Notes: a model not told the origin generated them from the letters alone. Counted from the stretch's first letter, positions 14,501 through 27,897 are shown. The stretch: DNA of 64,000 nucleotides from Centropus unirufus (GCA_013397695.1 VYZI01000236.1:728329-792328), one strand, 5' to 3'. Translations and numbers: made by a program.

Positions 14501-16448
14501 GCTGCTATGTGGGAAACTAACACTACATTCACCAGAGAAATGCAGTAAGAATTCTTGGTCTACATCTCTCCAACATGTCTGTGAATGGGAGGCTACACAG
14601 AGACCACAGGGTTCAGAATCCAGATTACATATCCTAGAGAAACTGGGGAGTATCATATTCTGAATGAAACATTTTTTCAGCTAATACAGCAAGCAATCAT
14701 ACTTTCAAAAGCTTCTAAGGAACTTAAGCCTCCTTACCAGGACCCAGGCCTACATAGGGTATAGTCATCAAAAAGGAGAGCACCATGACCTTAGCAGTTT
14801 ACATGTCTCAACATCTCCAAGAGTGTTCAACAAAAGTGAAGTTACCGGAAGCTGACTAGTGAACTGATTAAGCTAATGAGCAGATACTGCTGAAGCAATT
14901 TTGGAAGGTTTTCCAGAAAAGAAGGGCTCATCTAGCCAGAGTTCTTGCCACAGATTCCTTTGTGAACTAAAATTTTTGCAATCTTAGGCACAAAATGCGG
15001 TATTGGTGGTAAAGGATAATTGTGCCAGAGTTCCCTTTTACCTAAAAGCTGACTCTGAGAGACTAAGGTGAGGTAAATTAGGTTCAGAGCAGCTTGAGGG
15101 GATTACAGCCTAAATCTCCCATATGAGTCCACCAGCTATTAAGGGATTGACCTTCCTAATAATAATCATATTTTCCATCCTAGCCAAAGATTTAAGTATG
15201 CTACTTGAAAGAACACTTCTATCAGACAATATTAAGAGTATTTTATCCCAAAATATCCTTCAGAAGCAAAAGCCACCTAGTAATACCTAGTTAATGCATA
15301 TATGGCTGAGAATGACAGGTTGTTCGCCATGTACCTGGGAAAGCAGAGAGGATGAGGATGACCTGCAGGAACAGTCCATAGGTGGAAGACTACAGTGGCT
15401 GTCCAGGCTCCCATAGGAGTAGGCTGAGTTGGATGCTTAATTCAGACCTAAGAAGATCTCGCAGTGCCTGCTTCAGTTCTTGAGTCACCTGCTATTACAG
15501 AGACAATTCTGGATGTGCAGTAGCTCATGTCATATGGTCAGGTGATCTGGCTTCCAAATGGGAGGTCAGTTTAAACTGCTCATGAGGAAACACGGAGAGC
15601 TGAAAAAAGTGCAAATCTTCCACAGTTTAAGTGACTGGAAGCTGGACCTTCACAACTACTGAGGTGGAGAAAATATCTTAATTCCTATGTTTTTCAGGTA
15701 GTCTAATCCACCATATTCCGATGTGGGGTTTCCACAACAGTCTGAGCCAGCTGATGGTCCTGCCTTCCCTTTGCTCCCACCAGCACTGCATTGAGCTCAC
15801 TCTGCGTGCTGAGGATAAAGCTGCCTTTTTTCACACCCATTTTCTGTTGGGTTTGCATGCTTAGCTCAGAGAGGGATAAAAAACCCTGAAAGGGAGAGGT
15901 CAGGACTCCGACGAAGGGTGGAGCCTTGGCACCCAATAGTTAGGTTAGGTTATGCTTGCACACGAGCCTGTTGAACCAGCCAAGGAAATGGGTAAGGACT
16001 GCCTGAGCTTTGTTGTGAGCGTGAGGCATCTTGCTACTAAGCAAGTATAGCCAGTCTTAGAGCTCTCAAGGGAAAGTATTTAAGCACTCTTAGGAAACTT
16101 CACCCGAAAAAAGATAAACTTCTGGCAACTTGAGGATTCAGCGATGCCTAAGTTAACGTTTTTTTTTAATTTACATTTGGAGGTAGCAGTTAAATAGTGT
16201 TTGGTTTCCTAGATCAATTTGAGAAGTCTGACTCCTACTATAAAAGCTGCTTTTGAAAAGGTGATAAGTCCCTAATTTGCATAGGTATCTGGGAATTTTA
16301 GCCATCATATTTCCAAATCATTCAAAGATAACTGTAAGTGCTGTAATAACTTCTGTGTTTTACAAGTGACTCCTGATTCCAACTTCACTATAGTACTAAG
16401 TACCATATTATTTAGTGCACAGATAGCTTTCTTGGAAGGCTGATGATC
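5581..16448. other. BMP5 3' flank, no gene recognised
   Basis: Mostly AT-rich unique sequence; a poly-T run sits at 5622-5636. GC content rises modestly over about 8640-8900 and 15300-16020 without a repeat or coding pattern I can name. The open frame at 12078-12440 (120 codons) has no family resemblance. Any regulatory content would need comparison with other birds. Confidence 0.55.
11102..11122. repeat. Short palindrome, 9-bp arms
   Basis: AGGACATAA, TTA, TTATGTCCT: perfect 9-bp arms around a 3-base spacer. A related piece, AGGACGTAATT, follows at 11127, suggesting a local duplication. No function is apparent. Confidence 0.85.
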
Positions 16449-16484
16449 AGCCACATGTTCTCTCAGAGCCACATGTTCTCTCTT
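16449..16484 (+). repeat. 18-bp tandem duplication
   Basis: The 16-base unit AGCCACATGTTCTCTC occurs at 16449-16464 and again at 16467-16482, giving a period of 18 bp. A third partial TCTCTCAG lies at 16487-16494. The pair abuts the inverted repeat at 16491. Confidence 0.95.
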
Positions 16485-16490
16485 TTTCTC

Positions 16491-16520
16491 TCAGAAAAGA
16501 CAAAAATTTGTCTTTTCTGA
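16491..16520. repeat. Perfect inverted repeat, 14-bp arms, 2-nt spacer
   Basis: The arm TCAGAAAAGACAAA (16491-16504) is followed by AA and its exact reverse complement (16507-16520). The flanks do not extend the pairing, so the hairpin is too short for a usual pre-miRNA. It could be a small foldback or cruciform, or a fill-in product of a replication error. Confidence 0.95.
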
Positions 16521-19500
16521 CAAGTATTATTACTATAGTGCTAGAAGAAGTGATTGAAAAAGATTTTTATGTGAGTCATTTTTAGTTATATAAATTACAG
16601 TATTTTATTAACTTGCTCTCATAGAATCTTGCCATTTGCTCCTTAAGAAGGAAATTATAAAAAACTAAATCTGCAAAGTCTTATTCTGCATAAGACACAT
16701 TCATTCAAATCTTGAGTAGATTTCTCTCACTTCCTGAGATCTTCCTTTGGCAAAGGCCCCAAAGAACAGCCAGAAAGCCATCAGAGTTTGCTGTTCGCAT
16801 ATTTTTACCTATTCTTCACACCTTCATGAAGAAGTTCAACATCCATGTACAACAGTCACAGCAGAAGTGTGGTCACCAAAAGGACAAAAGAGGATCATAT
16901 CTTTATGCATTTTCCCACATTGTAATTTTTTATTAATCATATCTTTCTTCTGAGGGTCTGAGCCCTGAGAAGTGAGAAAAATATAAATATCAATTAAAAA
17001 ACATAGGATGACAGATTCTACCTCCTCAAAATCTATTCCAGGAGTAGTGAAACAGGAAAAATCATGGGAGCCAAAGAGGGAAGACAGTTTATACTGGGAT
17101 TCTAATCAGATTTCCATCATTTGGTAGAATTACTAACTTATATATAACTTGTCATCAAACAACAAGATGAGGTTTAGAGAACATAGAAATTGGAATATTC
17201 AATTGACAGTACAACCCATGGGACTGAAAACTGGGCTTTCTACATCTTACTATTATTTGTCAGAGATATGTGTTGGCTGTTGGACAAATTCCATATCCAG
17301 GTTTTCATCCTGTGTGAACAGCACTGTCATAGCATGCTATGACATGGGAAAGCTGAATTTTTCACTGCCAAAGTGAGATGAGTGTCAAAACGCCACGTGA
17401 TATCAGCCAAATAGAGTAAAGCTGTTTGAAAACACACTAGCTGCAGATGTTGCTCAAGAACAGGAGCTTTGGGTCTTATGCACAACACCTCAAAGAAAAT
17501 ATACAGTCATAAGAACATATAGACCAAGCATGATTGTTTTCATGGAAAGACAATTCTGCCTTTTGACAATGTGTATTGGAACAATACCCAGCAATCTCAA
17601 AATAAGAAAAAAAACTTGCCTGAAGGAGGACAGGGAAGCCCTAATGCTACATGCACAGTCCTTCAGAGAGGAATTGTCTTGTACTCTTGAACACACTATG
17701 CTGCATACACTGCCTAGGAGAAGCCAGCCACAAATAGGCCAAACACAAATGCATCATACAGAAAAAGTTTTTTTTCATTTATCTAAGTTTTACCTGCCTT
17801 CCAGGAAATACAAAAAGCTGAAAGTAAAATGTAGAGCTTGGGACAATCCTGTTTTGTTCTGGCCTTTCCAGTGGTACACTGAGCCCACAAACCATTGCAC
17901 TCTACAGCACACTGCTTATTGGAAACAGATTGGAAAAAAAAAGGTTAACATGTTTTTCAAAGACCAGACTGTATCTCTACATGAAACTTTTTCTTTATTT
18001 ATGTATGCAAATACAGCACAGGAACAATAAACATCACATTGAAAGACTATAAGATATGCAAATAATGAGAAATTATGCTAACAAAGAGGTATCTAAAAGC
18101 ATTTTACAATAGCATGCAAAGAGGAAAATAAAAGATGGCTGGGTAAACTATGATTCTGGAAAGGGTAAAATCAGTAAAAAAAGAGTTATAATGATTTAGA
18201 ACTTGTACTAAATCTCATGGCTTAAAGTAACACAAACACAGAAACAGGCTTTCATAAATATTCTGTAGTATTCTATAACACACTGATCAGAAAGAACAGA
18301 TGGTGTTGCTGTAAAATGGACATATCCATTGCCACTTTGTTTATAAGAGATGATGTTGCATTTTCTCAACTTCATCCTCTCTTGAACTTTGTCCTGCCTA
18401 AAGTCCTCCTGTTTTTCCTTACCCCTTTTCTATGCAAAGGCTTAGCTTGAAGAGCAATTTGAAGAAAATGAGAAGTGGTTTGTGGATCAGGTCATAGAGA
18501 AGAGTGATTGGAAAAGGTACAGAGAGATTCATATGAAAAGCCTGAAGTCAAAAAGTTTGTCTGCAAGGTTGGCATGATGACAGCTAATATGGGGAGAGGC
18601 GTGCTAAGAAAGAAGAAGAAACTGGTTAGAAAAATAACAGGCCTTAGTATGGAAGCTGGTGATTTTTCATCACCAGTTCAACAAGAAAATGTGTGTGAGT
18701 GCAACAGATGGAGGTGCAGATTGGAGACCATGGTAGTGGTAGTGACATTGCACTTCAAGTGCTTAGATATCGCGAGGGTACACGTGATAGAATCCCTAAC
18801 GTAGATGTGTTGAGTATGCCTAACAGTTCAGCTGTGCAAACAGGGACTCCTAGGAAAACTCCTAGGCTCCAACCATTTTTATTGATTTGAAGTTCTACAT
18901 CTTTATGCATAACAAACCGAAGGTTAAACAAGGTTAAAACTTTACTAGCTGGATTGTATATACTGTAAATACAATATTTGTGTTTGACTTCTGAAAATAT
19001 CTACTATAAAATCTTGACCTTGGAAGACATTGAGAAGACAAGTGCTGTCAGTGGCTCTTACTGATACAAAACTGAGCCAGCATTAAAAATGTCAGTGGAA
19101 TATTTTACATTTCCATTTAATTCTCTGGGCATTTTCATGAAATCTGCATATATTTCAATATCAGACTGACAAAGTTAAGGAATTCTTAGCTCTGCACAGA
19201 TTATTGTACTGCTCAGAACCTAGTACAATTAACCACTCCACTGCATCTTCAGAGCTAGGGGGCTCTGAGATGCAATGAACCAAAGATAAAAACACTCAGA
19301 AGTATTCCTGACAGGTTGCTAGTCAGAAGATGGTGCTATTATAACAGAGCTTTTAAGGCAACTGGAGCTTTACATGAAACCAATTCATACAAGACAGGCT
19401 CAAGAGAAAGTAAAGCCCTAGTATAAATTGAAAGCACATTTCAACATGAGTTGATGCTCAGCATTTCACTGAATACCCCTTACAGAAATGAACTCACTGA

Positions 19501-22500
19501 AAGATCCTTTGATTCTACACCTTGGCTTGCTTGTTCTGTTCACCTCAAAGGGGAAAGGCACAAAAAAAAAAACAAACCAAAAAACACAACGACTTTAAAG
19601 TGGCATACACAAACTTTTGCAATGCCATTTGGATCTTATCAACTCACTTCAGTGACCCTCAAATTATCAACAACATTTTAATGTATTTCTATAACATATA
19701 GTAAACTTCCTTGTCAAGATGTACGTTCTGACTGAATTGCTGCTTATATTGAAAACAGCCTGGAAATATGTAGTAATACAATTGCATTGCCTCTAGAGCA
19801 GGATTAGCTCAAGTATCTACATAGAAATGCTGTTCCATGTCACATAGAATTAGCCTTAGAAAAACTTCCTTTTCTCTTTCTAAGGGAAAAAATGGAGGTT
19901 GCCCAACTTTTCATAAAGACAATACCAAATTTTCTGCAATGTGAAAGATTAAAGGGTGACTGTGAAACAAATAAGCTGATGTTGTTGGGAAAACGAGCAA
20001 ACAAGAATATAATTACCAAAACATCTGGTTGCATGTAAATGAGTGTGGTAATTACTCACATAGCATATGGGTGATTAGAGATGCATGAAATCAGAGTAGT
20101 CCACAGGAAAGCTAATTGCAGTAATTGATATGATGTGTGAGATAGATTTGCAGGATTTGGGCAACCATGGATACCACATCATAGAAAAAAAAAGCAGAAC
20201 CAGTAAACAGAAAACACGCAGATGGGTTTACTACCTCACGGAGTTATCTTCCTTGCTAGAAAACCATAGCGTTGTTTTTAATATCTATAACATAGAGAAT
20301 GTATATTTACATAATAAGCATCCAACTGGAGATGGGTGTCCTCATCATGATTCAAGTGTGTTAATGGCAGTGGTTATCATTTCGGACTGCACTCCAGTAC
20401 CCTTCCAAAGGATCAGCTGAAACAGCTTGATTAGCCTCATATAGCTTGAATGCTCAAGCAGAATGCTCTGTTGAAGGCTGATGGGCCATAGTGCTTAGAT
20501 TTGGGGCAGTACCTTGCAACTAATGACTGTAAGGAGTGGAATATAATAGCTGTGTATTACATTTAGTTACCTAATTTATAAAAGTGTAAATACATTCATG
20601 TCATCTGATTCCTGGGTTTGCAATCATTATTTGGCTCATTTCTTACAGCTTTTTCAACACCAGAGGTCAGTTGGGGGAAAGATTCAGAGGGGTGAGAGGA
20701 AAATATTGTAGGAAGCGTTTTGCAGTATTACTTTGTTGTTATAGAGTAAATACAGAGGGACACTACTGCTTCTACTGCAATGTGTATTTACATGATGAGA
20801 AAAACTCAGATAATGGTGAAAGACTTAGAGATAGCCAACGGAAATGGGGTGTAACATGACTGAAGAGAGAGGTCGAATTCTTTCCTGCCAAAAATGAGCA
20901 AAATTGTGTGAAAATGTTAGTGAAGCTTCACTCAGAAATGTCAGGAGAAATTTTAACCAGCGTGGGAATTTCACAAGGAACACTTTTCTGTTGTAGAAAA
21001 AAATACGTATCTTTAGGCACTTTTCTGATTAACTGTGGGCATTTTCAGTCCCCTCTACCGTGCACCATTCTGCAAGCCACTTCTCTTGTTTGCTTGCCTT
21101 GGATATGAAGATTCAGAGCTCCCAGACAGTCTTCTTGTCTGGACTGTGTCAGAGGCGGGAACCCTGCAGCTTCCAGGCTCCTTTCCACAAATGTGGGAAC
21201 TCGCAGTCCCTGGGACTGCTGGCTTATTGCTGGGGTATGTCGGGTCCTTGCAGGAACAGCCCCTGCCAGGCTGATGGGTTTCTGCAAGGTAGGGTCACAG
21301 CCTGGGCTCCTTTGCCCCAGTGGTGCCTTCTACAGCACTGATGTGGGCTCTTCAGATCAGCACTGATCCTTTTTTAAAAAAAAACTTTAAAAATACTGTT
21401 TTCATAATATTTTTTAAAACTTATAATTGAAGTCTGGGAATTTCCACATTCATAATTTCTGAAGCATGAAATTTTTTCTCCAGAACTTAAGTCATGGCCT
21501 TCAGCCATCTTTTGTTGTAGGTAGGTGAGCAGAAAGAGTAAAAGCACAAGGGCTTTTTTAGAAGGAGAGGAAATTTGAGAATGAAGCAGTTAATTCTGTT
21601 CAGGCATGAATAATGTTAAAAATATGATCAATCAAATTGTCTCGCTGTCCAAAACAGATAAACAGAATGAGTTGGAAAGGTGTTTATGAGTATTTTGAGG
21701 GTACTGTTAGTTTTGATAGATTATGTATTTACACCAATGTATGAGTATAAATATCTGACCCTTGAATATATGTCCTGAGGTACACAATGTAGGTTCTGCC
21801 AGCTAGCAACTCTGATTTTTATTAAACTGATAGATTTGGAAACATAAAAGGTAACGAGGCTCAGCAGGTTGCTGAATTTTTTTCCTAATGAGAATCCAAG
21901 TCCTTTCCTTGTTATATCAACTCTGTTTTTAAAAGGAAAACCAATTGTGGTGTTTTCTTTCTTGCTAAATGCACAAATACTTGTCAGAGGAAGGCTTCTT
22001 GGAACTCAATGCACTTACCTACATATCTTTACCCACAAGAATTCAGACTAAGATTGCAAACCAAGAAAAGCCCCAAGTTCGTGAACAAAAAAGCAAAACG
22101 AGCAAAAAGATATCTCAAAGGTTTACATCCAATTAAACAAGTAACTTACTTGGCAGGTCTTTTCTTTGTTCCATCCCTGCAGCACAATCTAGGAAAGAGC
22201 ATTCCCTGTGGGAGCTGTTAGTTTTGAATAATAAAGCAGATTACATGCAGAGAAGGCTGAAAAGAGCTATTGCATAAGTTAAGGGAGAAACCCTAATTTT
22301 GAAAAGGCATCCTAGTTGTGGATGTATAATTGGCCTGAATAAAAGGGAACACACTTTCTTGTGGGAAGTTAATAAGAGACAGCTCAGCAACCAAGAAAAT
22401 AATTAGGCATGAAAAGCTTTGTTTTCCAATTAGATCAGTTTAGGGAGTTTGATATGTGTGCCATGTTTCTCCACTGCATCTTGTCCAACTTTTGGTCTCT

Positions 22501-24052
22501 GTGCAGCTGAGTAACTCCAGGTTTGAGCCTGAGTTTCTCCTTTGTGGGCGGACCTAGGCAGGCGGGTCGGAGAGGTGAAAAGGAAACCTCTCCTAGTTTT
22601 CTCCCCACAACTTGAACTTAAGTGTTTTCTCATTTTCACAAGTGTTTCTGCTCACGAGTCAGATGGAGACCCAGAAGAGACCAGGACGAGTTATACACAG
22701 AAGATCCCCCTCCCACCTCTCTGTTTCAACATTATTCCCTGAGAGAGCTGTTCCCTAGCTCATATCTCCAGCCAGTATCTGCCCTGAGCTACCCTGCTAC
22801 AGAGACATTAACACAGCCTCAGTCTTAACCCATTACTGAACTTCCCACTGAGCAGGAGGAAAATGTAAGGTAGAAAAGGGAGGGATGCGTCACTGCCATC
22901 AGCTCTTCTGGTGCAGATTATGACGCCATTGAAAAGATGCTCCAAGATCTGCTTCCAAAGCACCTCTTGGTTGATTCTGTAGTAGTAGTTTTAAAATATA
23001 ACCACCTCAACATGAGAAAGGTGTGGTCTGTGGCCTGCACTCTGCAGATGCCTTGATTTTGTCAGTCACTGCCCAGATTTCCACAAACAGATATGAAACC
23101 AGAAAAGTATTTGCTAAATGCAAAGTATGGGTCCAGGCAACCCTTAAAATTGCCTATCATCCATTAAAGTTAGAAGATGCAGGGATGGGAATGTCAAGTG
23201 TATGCACCACTCCACTAAGCATGTGAGACAGGGATTAGAACACTGGAACACTGGAGATCAAATTGTCTCCCCTGTATGGCTTATCATCTGCTTGTATCTT
23301 AGACAAGTCTCTCCACCTTTCTGCACCTGTGACACAGCAATACTAATAGCACGTACTTCTTTTGTAAAGCGTTAACATCTACTAAAGCAATGAATTCATT
23401 CATATTAATAATTATCGTAGCTGATGGCACCCATATGGAAGCAAAAAAAAGTGCAGGAACAGAACAGAAAGAATTTCGCTGGAAATACAGCAGTCAGGAG
23501 CAGTGTCTATTTCATGTGTTGTAAATATGGAAACCAGAATACAAAAGGCCCATTTAATTCACATGAGATTTCCAGTCCCTCATGTACCACGTTTAGCACA
23601 GATTTATTTGAATTAAGATGGCAAGAAAACCCCCTCTTGCTGTTTTCTGTTAGATTTTTAGTTTAGTTTTCTTTTGTTTTTAATCAAGCTCTTGCTCAAG
23701 CCATGTAAGTATTCAGCAACACATTGTAAATCACAGTTTGCGAGCCCTGCAACTGTAGATGAGATAGGAAAAGATAATGCTGCATAGTTCACATGTGGCT
23801 TATTCGTCATTCAGGCACCATATGTGAGTCTCCCTATGCAGAACTGAGTATGTGAGCCGAAAAGTTGTTAGAGATTGCAAATAACAGGATTTTAAAGTCC
23901 TGGTGATTAAAATCCTCTGGGTACTGCTGAAACAAGTTATAATCTTATGAGTCCAAGCCTAAACCATCTTTTTCAACTATCTTTGAGTCACTGTACTATG
24001 GGACTCTTTCTAAATAGGAGCTGACAAAAAAAGAACAGAGGAAATATGAGTA
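16521..24052. other. BMP5 3' flank, no gene recognised
   Basis: AT-rich sequence up to the CR1 copy. The longest non-repeat open frame of the window (17530-18030, 166 codons) lies here but has no recognisable domain. Two GC-richer stretches (about 21040-21345 and 22440-22830) stand out; neither matches a repeat or gene I know. Confidence 0.55.
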
Positions 24053-25935
24053 CAGAATCACAGAATTACTAGGTTGAAAAAGGCCTGTAAGATCATCGAG
24101 TCCAACCATATCTGTCTACCACTAAACCATATCCCTAAGCACCTCATCTATTCTGTCTTATAAATACATGCCGGGAAGGTGATTCCACCACCTCCTTGGG
24201 CAGCCTGTTCCAGCAACTGATGACCCTTTCAGGGAAAAACTTCTTCTTAATTTCCAACCTGAACCTCCCTTGGCACAGCTTGAGGCCATTTCCCCGTGTC
24301 TTATCCCCTGTCACTTGGGAGAAGAGACCAGCACCCACCTCTCCACACCCTCCTTTCAGGCAGCTCCAGGCAGGGATGAGGTCTCCCCTCAGCCTCCTCT
24401 TCTCCAGCCTCAACAACCCCAGCTCCCTCAGCCACTCCTCATAAGACATTTCTGAAGCCCCTTCCCCAGCTTTGTTGCCCTTTTCTGGACGCACTCCAGG
24501 ACCTCAATGTCCTCGTAGAGAGGGGCCCAGAACTGAACACGGTATTCGAGGTGCAGCCTCACCAGTGCCAAGTCCAGGGGCAGAATCACCTCTCTGGTCC
24601 TGCTGGCCATGCTATTTCTGATACAGGCCTAGAGGCCATTGGCTTTCTTGGCCACCTTGGCACACTGCTGGCTCATGCTTCTTTGTCTGTCAACCAGCAC
24701 CCCCAGGTCCTTCTCCTCCAGGCAGTTTTCCAGCCGCTCTTCTTGAAGCCTGTAGTGTTGCGCAGGGTTATTATGTCCCAAGTACAGGACCCAGCATTTG
24801 GCTTTGTTAAACCTCATCCCACTGGTCTCAGCCCATCAGTCCAGCCTGTCCAGATCCCTTTGAATAGCCTCCTTACCCTCAAGCAGATCAACACTTCCTC
24901 CCAGTCTAGTGTTATCTGTGAACTTGCCAAGGGTCCATTCGATCCCTTTGTCTAGATCATTGATAAAGAGTTTGAACAGGACTGGACCCAGCACTGAGCC
25001 CTGGGGGACACCACTTGTGCCCAGTCTCCAGATAGATTTAGTTCCATTTACCACAACACTGTGAGCCCGACCATCCAGCCGGTTTTCCACCCAGGAGAGG
25101 GTGCGCCTGTCCATGGTGGTAGCAGCCAGTTTCTTGAGCAAAATGCTGCGAGAAGCTGTGTCAAATGCTTTGCTGAAATCTAGGCAGACTATGTCTGCAG
25201 CCCTTCCTTCATCCAGTAAGCAGGTCACCTTGTCATAGAAGGAGATCAGGTTGGTTGGGCAGGATCTGCCTTTTGTGAACCCGTGTTGACTGGGCCTGAT
25301 CGCCTGGTTATCTCACATGTGCTGTGTGATAACACTCAAGAGGACCTTTTCCATGACCTTCCCTGACACTGAGGTCAGGCTGACAGGCCTGTAGTTCCCC
25401 AGATCCTCCCTCTGACCCTTCTTGTAAATGGGCGTAACATTTGCCAGCCTCCAATCAAGTGGCACTTCCCCAGTCAGCCAGGACTGCTGATAGTTGATGG
25501 TCAGGGGCTTGGCAAGCACTTCAGCCAGCTCCTTCAATACCCTCAGGTGGATCCCATCCAGGCCCATAGACTTGTGAATGTTTAATTGGCCAAGCAGGTC
25601 TCTAACTATCTTCTTGTATATCATGGGGAATTTATTCTGCTCTCCCTCCCTGTTCTCCCACTCATGAGGCTGAGCACTCAGGGAACACCTGACCTTACTA
25701 TTAAAAACTGAGGAAAAGAAGGAATTAAGTACATTGGCCTTGTTTTCATCCCCTGTCACAATCATCTCCTTGCCATTCAATAAGGACTGGAGATTGTCCC
25801 TGGTCCTTCTCTTACTATTGATGTATTTGTAAAAAGACTTTTTATTATCTTTCACTGAATTGGCCAATCTGAATTTCAGCTAGGCTTTGGCCCTTCTGAT
25901 TTTCTCCCTGTATGATTCACCTCATCTTTGTAGTT
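24053..25935 (-). mobile_element. CR1 LINE, 5'-truncated, about 1.9 kb
   Basis: A chicken-repeat-1 type non-LTR retrotransposon on the minus strand. Its 3' end, at low coordinates, carries the CR1-type ATTCTGTGATTCTG octamer repeat and the terminal hairpin region; its body encodes the second half of ORF2 (reverse transcriptase). The 5' end is lost near 25935, as is usual for CR1 through incomplete reverse transcription. No poly-A tail and no clear target-site duplication are seen, as expected for CR1. The first 330 bases match the copy at 37354-37680 closely, so the two belong to the same or sister subfamilies. Confidence 0.93.
24144..25920 (-). pseudogene. CR1 ORF2 reverse transcriptase remnant, inactivated
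   Basis: The translated minus strand carries RT landmarks in order: NYRPVSLTSVSGKVMEKV, VCLDFSKAFDTA (first catalytic Asp region), SGVPQGSVLGPVLF, and FTDNTRLGG where the usual CR1 motif is FADDTKLGG. The second Asp of the catalytic pair is Asn (codon at 24914-24912), which alone should abolish activity. In-frame stops interrupt the frame at 25882-25880, 25315-25313, 24838-24836 and 24631-24629, and the C-terminal part changes frame near 24455-24490. The last segment, with [17 protein letters not shown] and CWNRLPKEVVESPS, is the typical CR1 ORF2 C-terminus. The endonuclease domain and ORF1 are absent through 5' truncation. Confidence 0.9.
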
Positions 25936-26767
25936 CTTTCATAAAAAATACAACCTTTTCCAAGTAAATGGTAAAGAAAATTATATTTCAAATTGGAATT
26001 GTCTGGCAATCCATCACAATAACAAAAGATTTCTCAAAGCTCTCCATCCAAATTAAACATCCCATTTAAACTTTTACAACTCCATAACATTTTTTTACAG
26101 GTATCGGGGATTGTAATTTGCTACAGTTGGTCAGACAATGCTTATAGCAGAGCTATTTTCCTAAACCAAATCCATAGAAGAGAAATAGACATATTGCAGG
26201 CCCAAAGTGTAGTTTCTTTATGTTTTCTGTAAAGAAAGTGTTAGTTCCAGCATCTACAGTATAGATGTAACTCAGAACTGAGGCCCCAAATTGTCTGACG
26301 TTTGACTCCTACCATAATGTAAAGACTAAACCTACAGGTGCCAACATGCAAAATAAACAGCTGTGCAGTCCTATGTAGCTTATTTCTGAGCTCTTCAAAT
26401 GGATCCATTTATATTACCTTCACAATGACTCAACACAAATGCATATTTACCTAGAAATATAAATGGGCCACCACAGAAGCAAGAGTCATTGGGTTTAAAG
26501 GATATGTCAGTCAGATGTCCCTTTAAGCCACCCTTCAGATATCCTTCAGATGGATACACAACAGGACAAGGAAAGCTCATCTATTTTGTTTGAAAACACC
26601 CATGCCAATGTTTACCTGAGCTATCACTAGCAGAGTTTCATATTGATCAGATGCATTGCTATGTTGTTAGCTACCAGCCAGCTCTATATGAATTTAATTT
26701 TCAGCTTGATCTGGTATCAAAGAAAGAGCTAATGCAATCTGAACAAGCAAATGTCTCCCACCACTGC

Positions 26768-26787
26768 CCCCTAATTAATTAATTTGA
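26768..26787. promoter_or_regulatory. Overlapping TAATTA homeodomain-type motifs
   Basis: CTAATTAATTAATTTG contains two overlapping TAATTA cores plus a further AATT, the core site of many homeodomain factors, about 3.1 kb beyond the BMP5 stop. In AT-rich DNA this can occur by chance, so binding is only a suggestion. Confidence 0.25.
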
Positions 26788-27181
26788 AACCTTTGGCAAA
26801 AATTGGAAAAACTCGACTCTGTAAATACTTTGTGGAATGGGGCATCCAGACTAAGGAGAGCTGCCCATCCAACTGAAGAAAGACTATTACGTGGGTTCAC
26901 AACTGAGCATATGAGAGAACTTAGAAATGGTCTGCATTTCAGTCAGTCAGGGTTCCCTGTGTCTCAGACATCAAAGCCACGCTCAGAGAACTACACTCTT
27001 CTAAAGGGAGACTAAATCACCACTGCAATCCTTTTCACCTCCTAACTGACTTCCACTGGATGAAAGTTCCTAAGCTGTAGAATTGGTCACTAGTAACATC
27101 CTGTAAACCTTTGTTTTTGACCCAGAAAGTGTAGAAAGGTGTTACCATAATGAATATGTTAACGACTAAGAAGTTCTGACC

Positions 27182-27204
27182 CATAACATAACGTAACATA
27201 ACAT
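27182..27204 (+). repeat. (ATAAC)n short tandem repeat
   Basis: Four to five units of a 5-bp repeat with one CGTAA variant. Confidence 0.85.
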
Positions 27205-27891
27205 TAATTCTGTACAGAGCTGCTTCTGCTTTCCTGATTTTTAGCCCTTTAGACTTTCCAGATGTTAAGGATGCAGACAGCTTAATTTTAAAAGGAACAA
27301 AGCTCTCATGACCTAACCAATAATGGAATGGTCTTTGTAACTACAGAAATAGATATAGCTATATTTATATATANTTTATATATTATATGCATACACATAT
27401 TATGTATAAATGTTTATAAAATAACAGCTATTTGATGGGACCTAGCAAAAGAACAAAAAGCTTCATATTAATTACTCCTAGAGAAGGGTTTTCTAGAACA
27501 ATTTTGCCTCAAAACACATGTATATACTTATCCTGAGCATGCAGAGGGTGTGGTTCCAGTATCCTTTCTTTCAAACATAGTAATGGCCAGTTATGGTTTT
27601 ATGGAGGTATTTTAAAACTGCTTCTACTGTCTAGTATATTTTAAGTGGTGCATTAACATGTGGAGGTATGACTTTTATTAATAGTGTAGATGGTTCAATA
27701 GCTGCAACTTTAGAAGTAATAAAGTAAAAGTAATCTTACACAATATCTGTATTAGAAAAGAACTGTAACAAAATCTATCCATGAGTATTTGTTATCTCTT
27801 GCTTTTACCTTTAAAAGCATATATTAAGCCGTTTTAATTTTATCATGTGTCTCAGAAGCAAAATCACAGCAGAAGAAAGAAGTATTACAGG

Positions 27892-27897
27892 TTTATT
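27892..27897 (-). promoter_or_regulatory. Candidate BMP5 polyadenylation signal (AATAAA)
   Basis: A canonical AATAAA on the minus strand about 2.04 kb after the BMP5 stop codon, followed within 40 nt by a T-rich, TG-containing stretch that could act as the downstream element. It is one of several AATAAA hexamers on this strand, so its use is a guess. Confidence 0.35.

Larger units (their letters stand above)
25936..27865. other. Interval between CR1 and the BMP5 3' end
   Basis: AT-rich sequence with the TAATTA cluster (26768), an (ATAAC)n repeat (27182) and a TA-rich block (27355-27420) containing the only undetermined base, N at 27374. No gene is seen. Confidence 0.6.

Noticed and set aside
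21035..21341. Cluster of overlapping open frames on both strands
   Set aside because: Stop-poor because the stretch is GC-richer; no domain and both strands equally open.
24196..24955. Plus-strand open frames opposite the CR1 copy
   Set aside because: Antisense shadows of CR1 ORF2; the minus-strand reading has the RT motifs.
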